DNA of 64,000 nt, taken from contig CACRSC010000008.1 in NCBI GenBank assembly GCA_902651635.1, positions 61,275 through 125,274 of the forward strand. Direction: 5' to 3'. Position 1 is the first letter of the stretch, and each line of letters begins with the position of its first letter. Made by a program: the position numbers and the translations under genes. The notes beneath the pieces were generated by a model, which saw only the letters and a program-made list of their open reading frames with translations, was not told the origin of the DNA and ran no database searches. This document shows, one piece after another, positions 1-10,156 of this stretch. Origin of the DNA: Mastigamoeba balamuthi. Its lineage: Eukaryota > Evosea > Mastigamoebida > Mastigamoebidae.

Positions 1-752
1 CACTCGTCGAGCGTCAGCTTGACGCTCTCGAGCGTCCCGCGCGACGGGCTCTGCGCGATGGCCCGCAGGCGCGCGAGGTCGCCGCGGAACTCGGTCAGCG
101 CGGGCGGGAGCTGCTGCAGGGGGACCGCGCCGACGGCCGCGGAGCCCTTGAGGCTGCGCAGCCTCGGGCACGCGGCGATGAGCGCGTCGCACTTGCCGGC
201 GCCGCTGCGGACGTTGAGGCTGCGCAGCGACCGCAGCGCGCAGCCCGCGCACGACGCCAGCGCCTCGGCCAGGTCGTCCGACGCCCACTGCGCCTGCACG
301 CTGAGGTGCGCGAGCGCGGGCATCGCCGCCAGCGCGCAGGCGAACTCGCGGGTGTCGACTTTGTCCGCGGACTCGATGTGCGCGGACCGCACGTGCCGCG
401 CGTACGGCGCCGCCGCGATGGCGCGGATGCGCTCGGGCGTGTCGAGGTCGACGCGGCGCGCGGTCCACGAGGCCGCCGAGTAGACGAGGTCGCGGGCCCT
501 GCGGCACGTGCGCGCCAGCGAGCAGAGAGTCGCCGAGTCGACAAACGCGGCGACGTCGAGGAACGACGAGTCGCTGAGCTGCACGAGCGCGTCGAAGGCC
601 TGCAGCGAGGCCGCGGACGAGGCCAGCGCGCTCCTGTTGCGCTTGAACGAGTTCCTGCGCCCGTTGTTGGGGCTCTCGGTGGCCGGGGCCGCAGCCGCGG
701 ACTGCAGCGCATTCAGCAGCGACTGCCGCGTACTTTGCAGCGGCTGCGACAT
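1..752 (-). CDS. F-box-like / leucine-rich repeat protein, 5' part (runs off the window)
   Basis: Reading from the ATG at 752 on the minus strand gives one uninterrupted frame to base 1, about 250 residues without a stop. After a Ser/Asn/Arg-rich leader, residues about 55-95 look like an F-box (LSDSSFLDVAAFVDSATL followed by CSLARTCRRARDLVYSAASW), and then come leucine-rich segments such as LRSLRSLNV and CPRLRSLKG that resemble irregular LRRs. F-box/LRR proteins are substrate receptors of SCF ubiquitin ligases; that role here is inferred from the domain order only. The F-box match is by eye and weak. The C-terminus lies outside the window. The gene is divergent from the gene starting at 1275, so the 522 bases between them should hold both promoters. 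Confidence 0.6.
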   Translation of the reverse strand, partial: MSQPLQSTRQSLLNALQSAAAAPATESPNNGRRNSFKRNRSALASSAASLQAFDALVQLSDSSFLDVAAFVDSATLCSLARTCRRARDLVYSAASWTARRVDLDTPERIRAIAAAPYARHVRSAHIESADKVDTREFACALAAMPALAHLSVQAQWASDDLAEALASCAGCALRSLRSLNVRSGAGKCDALIAACPRLRSLKGSAAVGAVPLQQLPPALTEFRGDLARLRAIAQSPSRGTLESVKLTLDE

Positions 753-1274
753 CTCGTCTGTGCTGTGCGGGTCGGGGTCGAGGGGGAGAAGCGGGAGAAC
801 GCGTCCGCGGGGGAGTGCACTGGGGGGTGGTGGTGTGGAGCACTGACTGGGAATTTGTCAGTAACTACTCTACCGGTAACCCGACTCAAATAAAGGTGCA
901 CTCTCTTTTTCCGGATATTTTCCGCGGAGATATCGCCGCCCTGACCCCGGGGCGTTGCGGGACTCGAGCGCTGCACTCTCGCCGGCTGCGTCGATTTAGC
1001 TCCGCGTCCTGTTACAGTTGTTAGGAGTTTCGCGGGGTCTGTGTGCTTCTAAAGGTTCTTTTGCTCGATTCTGAATTTGTGGAAGGAAAACGACCGCGGG
1101 TCCGCTCCCACTCTCCGCGGCTCATCCGGCTCTGCTCTGCTGCTCCCCTCGGGCAACCTGGGAGCGGACCCGGCGGAAAAACGCGTCACTGACCCTTCCG
1201 TGAGCCGTGAAGTCCGCCGTAACTAAAAACAGCAGCAGAGCACTGTCACTGTGGCATTGAACCGCACGGCACCA
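753..1274. promoter_or_regulatory. Divergent intergenic region (putative two-way promoter)
   Basis: 522 bases between the start codons of two divergent genes. No convincing coding frame. It is less GC-rich than the flanking exons around 850-930 and 1000-1090. I see no unambiguous TATA box. Confidence 0.4.
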
Positions 1275-2688
1275 ATGTGGCATCCGTCATGCGGCGGCAC
1301 CAAGCGCAACCCCCTCCTCGACTCGACCCGCAGCGCCGACGGCAGCGCGTCCGACTCGGAGGTCCAGAAGCCCAAGCACGGCTGCAGCAGGCGGCGGTCG
1401 CTCTCGCACCCGCGGACGCTGCTCTCGACTCTGGACGACTCCGCGGCCGCGCCCACCGCGTCCACCGCGTCTAACAGGTCGCAGCTGGCGGTCAGGGCCC
1501 CGCCAGCACCTCCGCCCCCGGAGGCGCCGGTTTCGCGGATCGCGGCTCCGCCGAAACGGTCGTGCCTCAAGGCCGACGCGCAGAGGTCGTGCGGGTTCAT
1601 CGTCTTCGTCGGCGACGCGCGCGACGCGCAGGCCGTCGTCGCCGACGGCGTGTCGGTCAACACGGTGGAGTGCTCGGCGGGGTTCGGCGGGTTCCGCGGA
1701 GTGCCGTTTGGGGCGCACACGATCGCCCTCGTGGGAGTGGGGACCAGCGGCTCCGCGGACCCCGTCTCGCTCACTGTCTCGCTGGACCCCGTGCGCTGCG
1801 CCCACGCGCACGCTCCTCTCAGCCTGCCTTCTCTCCCGAGTAGAAGGGCGTGGTCGTCCTGAAGCTCAACGCGGGGGCCCTCGAGGAGGAGAAGAGCAGC
1901 GTGTGCGTGCTGGCCCGCACGGCGCTCATCGGGGCCATGAACAGCAACCTGCTCCCCTGGCCGTCGCCGCCAGAGCAGCCCTCGCAGAACACGACGCCCA
2001 AGAACCGCCGCGTGCGGATACGCGACAGCAGCCCGAGCCCGAGCGACGACGACTGTCTCGAGGTCCTGGAGGAGGTGCGCGAGGTCGAGGCCCCCTCGTC
2101 CCCCAAGGCCTCAGAGGCCGAGAGGACTGCGACTGCGGCGCCTCCTGCCCCCGCCTGCCAGGCCGAGAGCTCTCCGGCGGGGTCCAGGAGGCACAGGGCG
2201 CGCCAGCGCCAGTGGGAGCTGAAGAAGCTCGAGGACCTCTTCGACGACATACAGATGGACCCCGAGTCTGCGACGCTTAGGAGGTGCTACCTCGAGATGA
2301 TAGAGAGCCAGCTGCAGGACCTCCCGCCAGAGTGCATCACAAACGAGGCGGATATCTCTTTCTACAGCGGCACGTGGCTCAACACTCAGTTCCCCTCATC
2401 CCCCATACGCTGACGACCCTGTCCATCCACAGAGCTGGGAAGAATACTGTCGAGGCATCTAGAGTCGGATCCTCAGCTCGGAGTATTGCTGGCAAGCCTG
2501 CAAGGAGTGGTCTCTCTCAAGGTAGACCAAGTGCACACATGCCCACAGTTGAACGCCGGCTTTCGACTGACTGCTACGTGTGTATTCAGGACGAGCTGAA
2601 GCACCACCGCGATGGCGAGGTGGCTAGAACGGGTGAGGAGCTCGAAAAGACCCTCTACATCTTTCAGAACTACGCGGTGGCCCAGTGA
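1275..2688 (+). CDS. Uncharacterised protein with an AAR2-like N-terminal region (tentative)
   Basis: Four exons fit one frame: 1275-1790, 1844-2369, 2433-2521, 2590-2688, giving 409 residues. The start is the first ATG in the frame. After a Ser/Pro/Arg-rich leader, residues about 112-170 (GFIVFVGDARDAQAVVADGV, then FGGFRGVPFGAHTIALVGVG) and the exon 2 start (KGVVVLKLNAGALEEEKSS ... MNSNLLPWP) recall the N-terminal domain of AAR2, the U5 snRNP assembly factor. In AAR2 a matching FRGVKMIPPG segment is followed by a beta-strand and an LGPYP motif. Length is similar to AAR2 (about 355-385), but the C-terminal domain is not recognisable, so the assignment is tentative. The third exon can only be joined in frame by a GC-AG intron (donor at 2370, bases gcacgtgg). 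It lies tail to tail with the cyclase-domain gene. Confidence 0.5.
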
Positions 2689-2825
2689 TTGTTGATTCCC
2701 CTGGATCACCTTCGGTTGGAACACACATGGACTGTGTCCCCTTGTTGTCCCCCGATCTTACGGAGACTCGCATCGCCAAAATAGCAATAACAAGCAAAAA
2801 CCAGTGTTGTCTTGCATACCACGTG

Positions 2826-5800
2826 TCAGTCCTCTACCTTTCTCCCCTTGATCCTTAACGAGTTCATCATTGGTGTTCCAGACCTGACTGATTGAAGCAG
2901 GTCGCCTCTGAAGCTCTTGGAATCGAAGTCTCCGCGGGACATCCTGGAGACCAGCTCTGCCCTCTGGTTCTTCCTGCCCATCTCCTCGCGCAGTCCCCTG
3001 CCCCCCGTGCTCTGCATTCTCCTGAGGGCGCTCGCCTGCTTCGAGCGGGGCGGTGGCGCCGCGTCGTTGATCGGCACGAGCCTGATGTCCACAATGCAAC
3101 TGCAGACGCTGCGGTGTTGCTGCAGGATGGCGCGCAGGTCGTCCTCTGTCCGCGCCCTCGCGATCTCCTGCATCAGTCCGGTCTCCTCGCTGGTGCCCGA
3201 GGCCTTGGCTGCCTCGCTCTCCCTGGGGCCAGTCTTCAGGAACGTCTGCAGCTGCTGCCTCTCCGCAGTGATCTCCTCGAGCTGCTTCCTGTAACGCGGC
3301 TCGAGCAACTGCTCCTCCGCCGCTCTCCTGACCTTGCGTTCGAGCTCGTGCGAGCAGATGGCCAGCGACAGGTTCTCCTGCGTCTTCCTGCGCACTCTCT
3401 CCCGCAGTTCCCTCGCGACGCGCTCACGTCGTGTGCGCTCGGAATCGGAGGCCTTCGCCAGGGAGTCGGCTGCGGTTCTGACGCTTGTCAGCAGCGACTC
3501 GAGAGCCCCGATGTCGCAGCTCGAGTGCTCCTCTTCGTGCGAGCCTCCGAGAAGCCCTCGCCGGTCCTCTGCGCAGGCCCGGCCGTCGCCGATCGCCCGG
3601 CGCAGGTGAGCGACCGACAGGCGGATGACGATCGCTGCCTCGGTAGCGACGATGCCCCGGGCGTCCTCGCTGTTGAGGGCCTCTGCCGGCAGTGGCTGAA
3701 GCCGCAGCGCACCGCACTGCTCCTCTACAGACGACAGGAAAGCCGCGAGGCTCCTCGTGTCCTTGGTGTCCTTCTGGGCCGCGGCCATTGTGGCCCTGCT
3801 CTCGCGGTACTTCCGGGCCACGTCCACAGCCCTCTGGGCAATCATGGCCCAGTTTGCGAGCTCAAGTTCGATCCGCAGCTGCAGGTCGCGTACGACGGGG
3901 ACCAGCGTCTCGATCTGGGCGTCCGGAGGCTCGGGGATCTGCAGGAGGGGCGCGTCCTGCTGCTTGAGGGCCTCCTCTGCCTCCTGGCACTCGATGCGGG
4001 CCTGCGAGTTGTGGTGCAGAGCGACCTCGAGCCGCTCGGCAACCAGCAGCTCGATCGAGGACGCGTTCCTCACGGCGTCCTCGAGCAGCCTGGTCTGGTA
4101 GAGGCTCTGCGACGCCTCGTGCTTGGTCTTGAGCAGGTCCCACATGATGTCGTCGCGCTCGCGCCTCAGCGCAGCCCTCAGCCCCGCGAGCTCCTCGCAC
4201 TGCCGCGAGAGCTGCTCGCTGGCCGCGGCCTCGGCGTCGAGCGTCGGCCTGAGCTTCGCCATCTCCGACTCGATCGCCCTGACGAGCTCGTCTTCCTCGG
4301 CGTTGACCGGTGCGGCAGCGGGCTTCGGGGGAGCTGGGGCGTCCGGGTTGAAGTAGGGCCTGAGGTCGGGCACGGGCTGGACGACCTGGCGCCCCGCGAA
4401 GACCTTGGGCACGACCTCGAAGACGGTCTCCTGCGTCTCGATGCCGCGCAGCTTGAGCAGCCCGCGCGACTCGAGGTTGAGGGCGAGCACGCCCCCGGGG
4501 GCCTCGGCGTCGATGGCCTCCTTGGTCGTCTCGGAGATGAGGATCGTGCCGCCGACGGCCGAGGACGAGACCCGCGCGGCCTTGTTGGCGACGGGGCCCA
4601 TGTAGTCGACCCGCTTGATGCCGCGCTGGTTGCGGTACTCCTCGCGCTGCGCCTCGCCCGTGTTGAGGCCCATCCGGATCTTCATCGGGCAGCCCACCGG
4701 CAGCCCCGAGGGCCACTGGCAGACCGAGAGCCGCTGCTGCGCCTCGGAGCAGCACAGCGCCGCCGCGACGGGCGACGAGAATGCCCCCATGAACATCTCG
4801 CCGTCGCTCTTCACCTCGTAGCCCCCGAACTCGGCGATGCACGACCGCATGACCGCCGACTGCTCGCGCAGGGCCAGCAGGGTGGCCGAGGGGGCGGCCT
4901 CCCACAGCTTCTGCTTCCCCTCGACGTCCGAGAACACTTGCAGATTGAATTTCAATTGTCTGTCAGTGCGCCCCCCCCCCCAACTCTGCGAGAAATGGGG
5001 GGCATCGGGGCGTACGCAGCGTGAGGACGCCACTGGGGGCGTCGGCCGTGTCGTCGAGGAGGCCGGGACACGCGCCCTCGGCCGCGGAGGACTTGCGCTG
5101 CGCCTGGAGGTCCGCCTGGTGCTGCAGGCTCGTCACGTCGCTGTTCATCGCCTCGAGCCTCTTCTTCAGCGCCGCCGTCTCCCTCTCGAGCGCTTCCTGG
5201 CTCTCCGTCATCCGCGTGGTCTCTGCGAGCAGGCAGGCGTGCCGTCAGCCTCTGGGCTGCTGTGCCAGGCGCGAGGAGGACGCACCGTGCTGGAGGAACG
5301 CGTTCTCGGCCATCAGCTTGGGCAGATCCACGTGGCCCGGGACGCTCTCCATGTGCTTGGCCTTGCGCAGGGCCTGGACCTCGGCCGTGAGCTGCCGCGT
5401 CCTGGCCGCCTGCTCGCTGACGGTGGCCTCGAGGCCCTCGCGCCGCACCTGCTCGCCCGCGACCTTGCGCTGCAGCTTGTTCAGCTCGTCCTCGGCGTCG
5501 AAGAACCCCAGCCGCTCCTTGGACGTCTGCTTCTTGGTGTCTGCGATGCGCTTCTCGATCCTCTTCTGCTCCTTCGAGTGGCTGTGCTCCTCCTGCGCTT
5601 GCTGGCCGTCAGCACCGTGTGGGCAGCGGGGGAGGGGGGGAGTAGCGCTGGTATGATACGTTGGAGACGCGCGAGGACATCATCTCGTTCAGGGCGTTGA
5701 GAGAGGCCTCCCGCCGGGCGTACTCCTCCCTCTCCTGGCCGGCCAGCGTCATCTGCCTCGCGATGTCGTGCGCCTCGGCCACCGCCTTGTCCCGCATCTG

Positions 5801-6653
5801 GTGCGTCTCCGCGAGCTCGTCGAGGTACCTGCAGCCCACACCGCCGCGTCTCAGTCGGGTCTCACAGGGACCCGTCGGGTCTCGTTCTCCGCGGACCTCT
5901 GGTAGAGCGTGGGCGTGACGAGGTCGGTGCACTCGCCGTCCAGCGGCCTCTCGGCGCTCTGCCCCGTCGACGTCGGCGGCCGCGCGCTGCCCGCGTCCTC
6001 CGAGAGCGACCGCAGGCGGCGCGTCGGCGGCGGCGGGGCCGGCGACGCCGACGGGGCCCTCTCGGACCCCGCCGAGGCCGCCAGGCCCAGGCTCCTGGGG
6101 ACCCTCCCGAACCACGCGGGCAGCGACAGCCGCGCCGAGGCCCTGCTGCTCATCGCGGGCTCCGCGGGGACCGACCTCCGCATCGCCGAGACGGCCCGCA
6201 CGCTGGGGTCCTGGCAGATGGGCGGTATCGCGCTGTCCACCGACTGCGGGGCCCGCCCTGCGTCAGCGGTCGGGCGGGGCGGGGCGGCAGGGTGCCTGCG
6301 AGAGGTAGCAGAGGGCCGACTGGACCGCCAGTGGCGTCGCCGACGGTGTCGACGAGCGCGAGGACCCCTGCGACTGCGAGGCGGTGCGGACGCGGTCGAG
6401 GTACGCCACCGAGTGCGTCGACAGGCTGCGCTTGAGCCCGAAGGCCTGCGAGAGGGGTGGGTGCTTGGAAAACCGACTGCGGACAGAGCGACACGGAGCG
6501 GAGACGGGAGCGACGGGGTGGGCTGCCTGTACCCCAGACTGGGCAAACTGGCTGGTCGAGGCCTCCGAGGCCCCCGCTCGCGGCAGCTTCGGGGAGTCCT
6601 GCTTCGACGGCCCCGTCAGCTTGACGGTGATGGGCGGCAGGTCGCCGTCCATG
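2826..6653 (-). CDS. Coiled-coil protein with a class III nucleotidyl cyclase domain
   Basis: Multi-exon gene starting at the ATG at 6653 (MDGDLPPITVKLTGPSK). A Ser/Pro-rich N-terminus is followed by coiled coil (about 5850-5050), a class III cyclase homology domain (about 4936-4400) and a second long coiled coil to the stop at 2826. The cyclase start LLFSDVEGKQKLWEA keeps the first metal-binding Asp. The Lys of GYEVKS and Asp of VDYMG, which select adenine in known enzymes, and the Asn/Arg of NKAARV that hold the transition state are present. The second metal Asp, normally in the GDxF motif, reads Glu (SDGEMFM). The domain is closest in style to bacterial, fungal and kinetoplastid cyclases. 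I infer a soluble adenylyl cyclase or a pseudo-cyclase held in a coiled-coil scaffold. The intron at 4937-5010 contains a 12-base G/C run. Upstream exon joins were traced by eye and are approximate. Confidence 0.75.
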
Positions 6654-6870
6654 AGGAGGAAGCACGCAGGGCTGAATCCGGGGCGGACGGGTAGCAGCAC
6701 AGAAGGGGCAATGCAACGAGTTCCAAATATAGCATGGGTGGAACCCGATCTTCGACCGGGAAATATCTGCGGTGCAAAAGCACTTGTCCAATTTCGGTGA
6801 ACTGCAGAGACGGAAGACGGAGATGATGTCTGTGAATTGTAGGGAAGGAGGGGGAGGGGCACCCCCCGCC

Positions 6871-8319
6871 TCAGTCCCTCTTGGCCGGGGCCTTGCTCCT
6901 GTCGGTGCGGCTGCAGTAGTTCTCGATGTACAGCTGCACAAAGAGCACGAGGAACGACGTGTAGCAGACAGACGTCCACACGGCAGACCTCGTCGTCACC
7001 TCCCTCGCACCGCACGCCTGCAGGGCGGACAGGTGTGTGAGGTGTGCCCTCCAGGGAAAGGAGGAGGGAGGAGGGGAGGGAGAAGAGAGAGGATAGGGGA
7101 GGGAAGCGGGGAAGAGGGGAAGAGGAGGGGAGAGGGGAGACCGGGCCGAGGGTGTCCTCCAGGGAACGGAGAAGAGAGTGGGGGAAAGGCTAAAGAGGGG
7201 AGAGGGGGGAAGAGAGCCAGGCAGGCGTACGCCCTGGTAGGAGCTGAGGCCGTGGTAGACGGCCAGGGCGATGCAGAGCACAAACTGCGTGATCTGAATC
7301 GTCGTCAGGTACTTCTTCCACCACACGCTCTGCCCACCGCCACAGTCAGTGAGCTGCGACCTCTGCTGCCCCCCAACCCGCCCCCGGAGGAGGGCCTCGC
7401 CCCTCCTCCATACAGCAACCGTATTTCGGGCAGTTTTTCCGCGAAAACCGACAGCACGTGACCCCGAACTCGCCGAGTAATGCGACGCGCGTCGTGTGCC
7501 GTGCGTGGGAGCCCCTCAGACCCTCGCGCGAGCACGGCAAGGGCACGGATGGCGAAGGCCAGTGGGTCTGTGGCCACGCGTCGCATGCCATTGCGAGACA
7601 CGGCGATGCACAAGAGAGGCATCGGAGGCGTTCTAACGAGAGAACACACAACAGAAGAGATGCGAGCAGAATGGGAGAAGGAGAGAGGGGAGGGGCGCAG
7701 GGAGGGGGCTGGGGAACCTTGCCGTAGGCAGCGAGGGCGTAGTAGTAGTACATGGGGGTGTGGACAAAGGCGTTGACGAGGGCGAAGAAGAAGCTGGGGG
7801 CGTAGCGGTCGCTGAGCACGACCCAGCCAAAGACCATCGTCACGGCGTGGTGGTACACGTGCAGGAACCGCAGCCTGCTGCGGCCCAGCACCAGGAACGC
7901 CGTGTCCACAAACTCCCACACCTTGCTCCAGGCGAACGCCAGCATCGTCGCGCGCGAGAGCCCCTGGAACAGCTCCCCCTTGCTGTCGCACACCAGCTGC
8001 CATGCAACAGAGAGATTCAGATTCAGATCCCCCGAAATCCCGGACTTTTGCCTGCGCGCAAACTGGGAATTGGCGGACAGACCTCGGTGGGCGTCGTGTA
8101 CGACGTCCTCCAGGCCGAGACGAGGAAGAGCGCGACGATCAGCGCGCTGAACGCGCAGAGCACGGCGTTGTGCAGCGCCAGCAGGAAGCGCGGGCGCACG
8201 GGGCCGAAGCCGCGCATGACGCGAGACCCGACGACGACGAAGGCGAGGTACGCGGCGCTGCAGGCCACGCTGGGCCAGAACGGCATCTCGCGCGTCAGGA
8301 AGGCGGGAAGGTGCTCCAT
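6871..8319 (-). CDS. ELO-family very-long-chain fatty acid elongase (3-ketoacyl-CoA synthase)
   Basis: Four exons join in phase 0: 8319-8083, 7996-7718, 7329-7231 and 7017-6871, giving 253 residues. Hallmarks of ELO enzymes are visible: KVWEFVDTAFLVL, the HxxHH box as LHVYHHAVTMVFGW, NAFVHTPMYYYYAL, and TIQITQFVLCIALAVYH. Several hydrophobic membrane segments are present and the C-terminus is basic (RSKAPAKRD), a plausible ER-retention tail. ELO proteins are polytopic ER membrane enzymes that condense malonyl-CoA with acyl-CoA. Length is typical (about 250-320). The third intron is an extreme pyrimidine tract on the coding strand. It is divergent from the secreted-protein gene at 8857. Confidence 0.93.
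7054..7215 (+). repeat. Polypurine (GGGAGA) low-complexity tract in an elongase intron
   Basis: On the plus strand this stretch is almost purely G and A, repeating units such as gggagaa and gaagagggg. It forms most of the third intron of the elongase gene, where the coding strand reads as a long C/T tract. It looks like slipped-strand expansion of the intron's polypyrimidine tract. Confidence 0.8.
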
Positions 8320-8856
8320 ATCCGGCAGCGGGGTCGGTCCTCCGAGCTTAGAGGGGGGGGCGGTGTGGTGGCCGACGGCGGCTCAGTTAAGTTGTATCCG
8401 GGGCCTGGTGACCCTGTGGCAGTGTCCAGTCACCAGCGAACCGACGTGGTGCCTACGTATGCGGCGAATTTCGTTAGAAACGCCAGACGGAGCACACAGC
8501 CCCGGGGGATATTATTGTCCGTCGCAGGAGATTGACAAATAAAGATCCGAGTGCACATCCCGGGACATCGGCCGGCGGTGGCTGCAAACCAGGCCGAGAT
8601 GACGACGGGGTACGCGATGAGTAAATTGGAACTCAGATCGCGATCCTTACACATCCCCGCAAACAGGAAAGATACCAAGCGCTGAACGAAAAGTGTACTA
8701 CCATGGAATTACATGCACCATGTTATCCTGACTGCAAGTCTGGTGCACTGGGTGCCTACATATGACATAAAAGGGGCGGGGCAAGTGTACAAAACATTCA
8801 TTTTTACACTACAGTAAGAAAGCTCACAAGCAGCACACACAAACACCGACACGATC
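8320..8856. promoter_or_regulatory. Divergent promoter region with a TATA-like box
   Basis: 537 bases between the elongase start (minus) and the secreted-protein start (plus). The sequence acataaaagg at 8765-8774, about 85 bases before the ATG at 8857, is a good TATA-like element on the plus strand. Base composition drops to near 50 percent GC. No coding frame seen. Confidence 0.5.
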
Positions 8857-10018
8857 ATGCAGTCGCGCCAGGTTATCTGTGTCGCCGTCCTGCTGGTGGC
8901 CCTCTGCGCCGCCATCAAGCTGCCGCAGCCCCCCGCCTACTGGTACATCGAGCTGGCGGCCGACGTGCCCACCAGGGGCCACCTGACGCTGCGCAAGGCG
9001 GCCCAGACCCCGTTCGTCTGCCACGATTGGATGTTCGAGCCGCAGGCCGCCGCGGCGCCTAAGCAGTGGAGCACGTGGACGGACCTGCGCCGCGACGCCA
9101 ACGCCTCGCTCACGATCGACGTCGCCGAGAAAGTCTGCAAGAGGCAGCCGCTGGCGTACCCCCTCTCGGTGTTCGCGGAGCCTACCCTGGAGTGGACCAA
9201 GACCGACACTGCCGTCCCATGCGAGGATAAGTCGTCCGACAAGTGCGACATCTACTGGAACAGTGCGTCGATCCCCCTCGGCTGCCCCTCTTCCTCTCTT
9301 GCTTTTGGTGCCGTGCGTTCATTTTGGGCCATTTTTGGAAATTGGTGGTGGCTTTTCTTCTTCAACTGCGGGCATCAGTGCCCGATGCCATTCGATGGCG
9401 CCCCAGGCGGGGTGCGCAGCCCCCGGATTGTGTGGGCTGGTGGGCTGTTGCGCCCCCCCCCCCCCCTGTGCCCTCCCATTTCCCTGTGGCAATTGCTATG
9501 AAATCCCGGCCTGAATGACACGTGCTCCCGCACACAATGTGCGGGGACATTCCGACGGCACCGGAAGCTCACCAGATGGCCCCCACCCCTTCACCCCTTC
9601 ACCCCCCACAGAGAAGGACGACACCAACCAGTACAAGGCCTACTACTACTCGGGCACCAACACGCCGTTCAAGCTGTGGGTGCTGCACCCCAACCCGATC
9701 ACCGCGGGCACCACGGTCCAGATCAACATGATGGTCGAGGTCTGGAAGGTCACCGCGAGCGACGTCCTGTCCCTCGCCGACCTCTACGCCCCGGCCGAGG
9801 GCACCGTCAACTGCGCCACGCTGATCAAGCCGCTGCCCGACTGCGCCGGCCAGAAGAGCGAGGCCGCCTGCAAGGCCATGATCTCGAACTCGTGCTCGTG
9901 GGACAGCAAGACCGCGGCATGCCAGAACGCCTGGGACGCCAAGACCGACGGCGGCGATGCCTCGTCGATCCTCCCCTTCGCGCTCACCGCTCTCCTCGCC
10001 CTCGCTGCCCTGCACTGA
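8857..10018 (+). CDS. Secreted, probably GPI-anchored surface protein of unknown family
   Basis: Two exons, 8857-9262 and 9612-10018, give 270 residues; the 349-base intron contains a 14-base C run. The N-terminus is a clear signal peptide (MQSRQVICVAVLLVALCAA). The C-terminus is a small-residue site (DGGDASS) followed by a short hydrophobic tail ILPFALTALLALAALH with no basic stop-transfer, the pattern of a GPI-attachment signal. The mature region is rich in Trp and has about eight cysteines, including CAGQKSEAACKAM and SNSCSWDSKTAAC, which suggests disulfide-bonded small domains. I do not recognise a family. Surface location is inferred from the two end signals. Confidence 0.8.
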
Positions 10019-10156
10019 GGGATAAGACGAGACCGGAATATCTAGATTCGCTTCAGGAGATAGATAGGTTTGTTTGTGGAGATTTGCTCCCTTTGGTTGG
10101 TTGTCTGTTTTGCCTTTACAACAGCGAAACACCCTCGGCAGCACAACTCGAGTAGA

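Noticed and set aside
2892-5024. 710-codon open frame on the plus strand
   Set aside because: It is the reverse-strand shadow of the cyclase/coiled-coil exon. GC-rich third positions keep the opposite frame open; its protein is Arg/Leu/Gly-rich with no motif.
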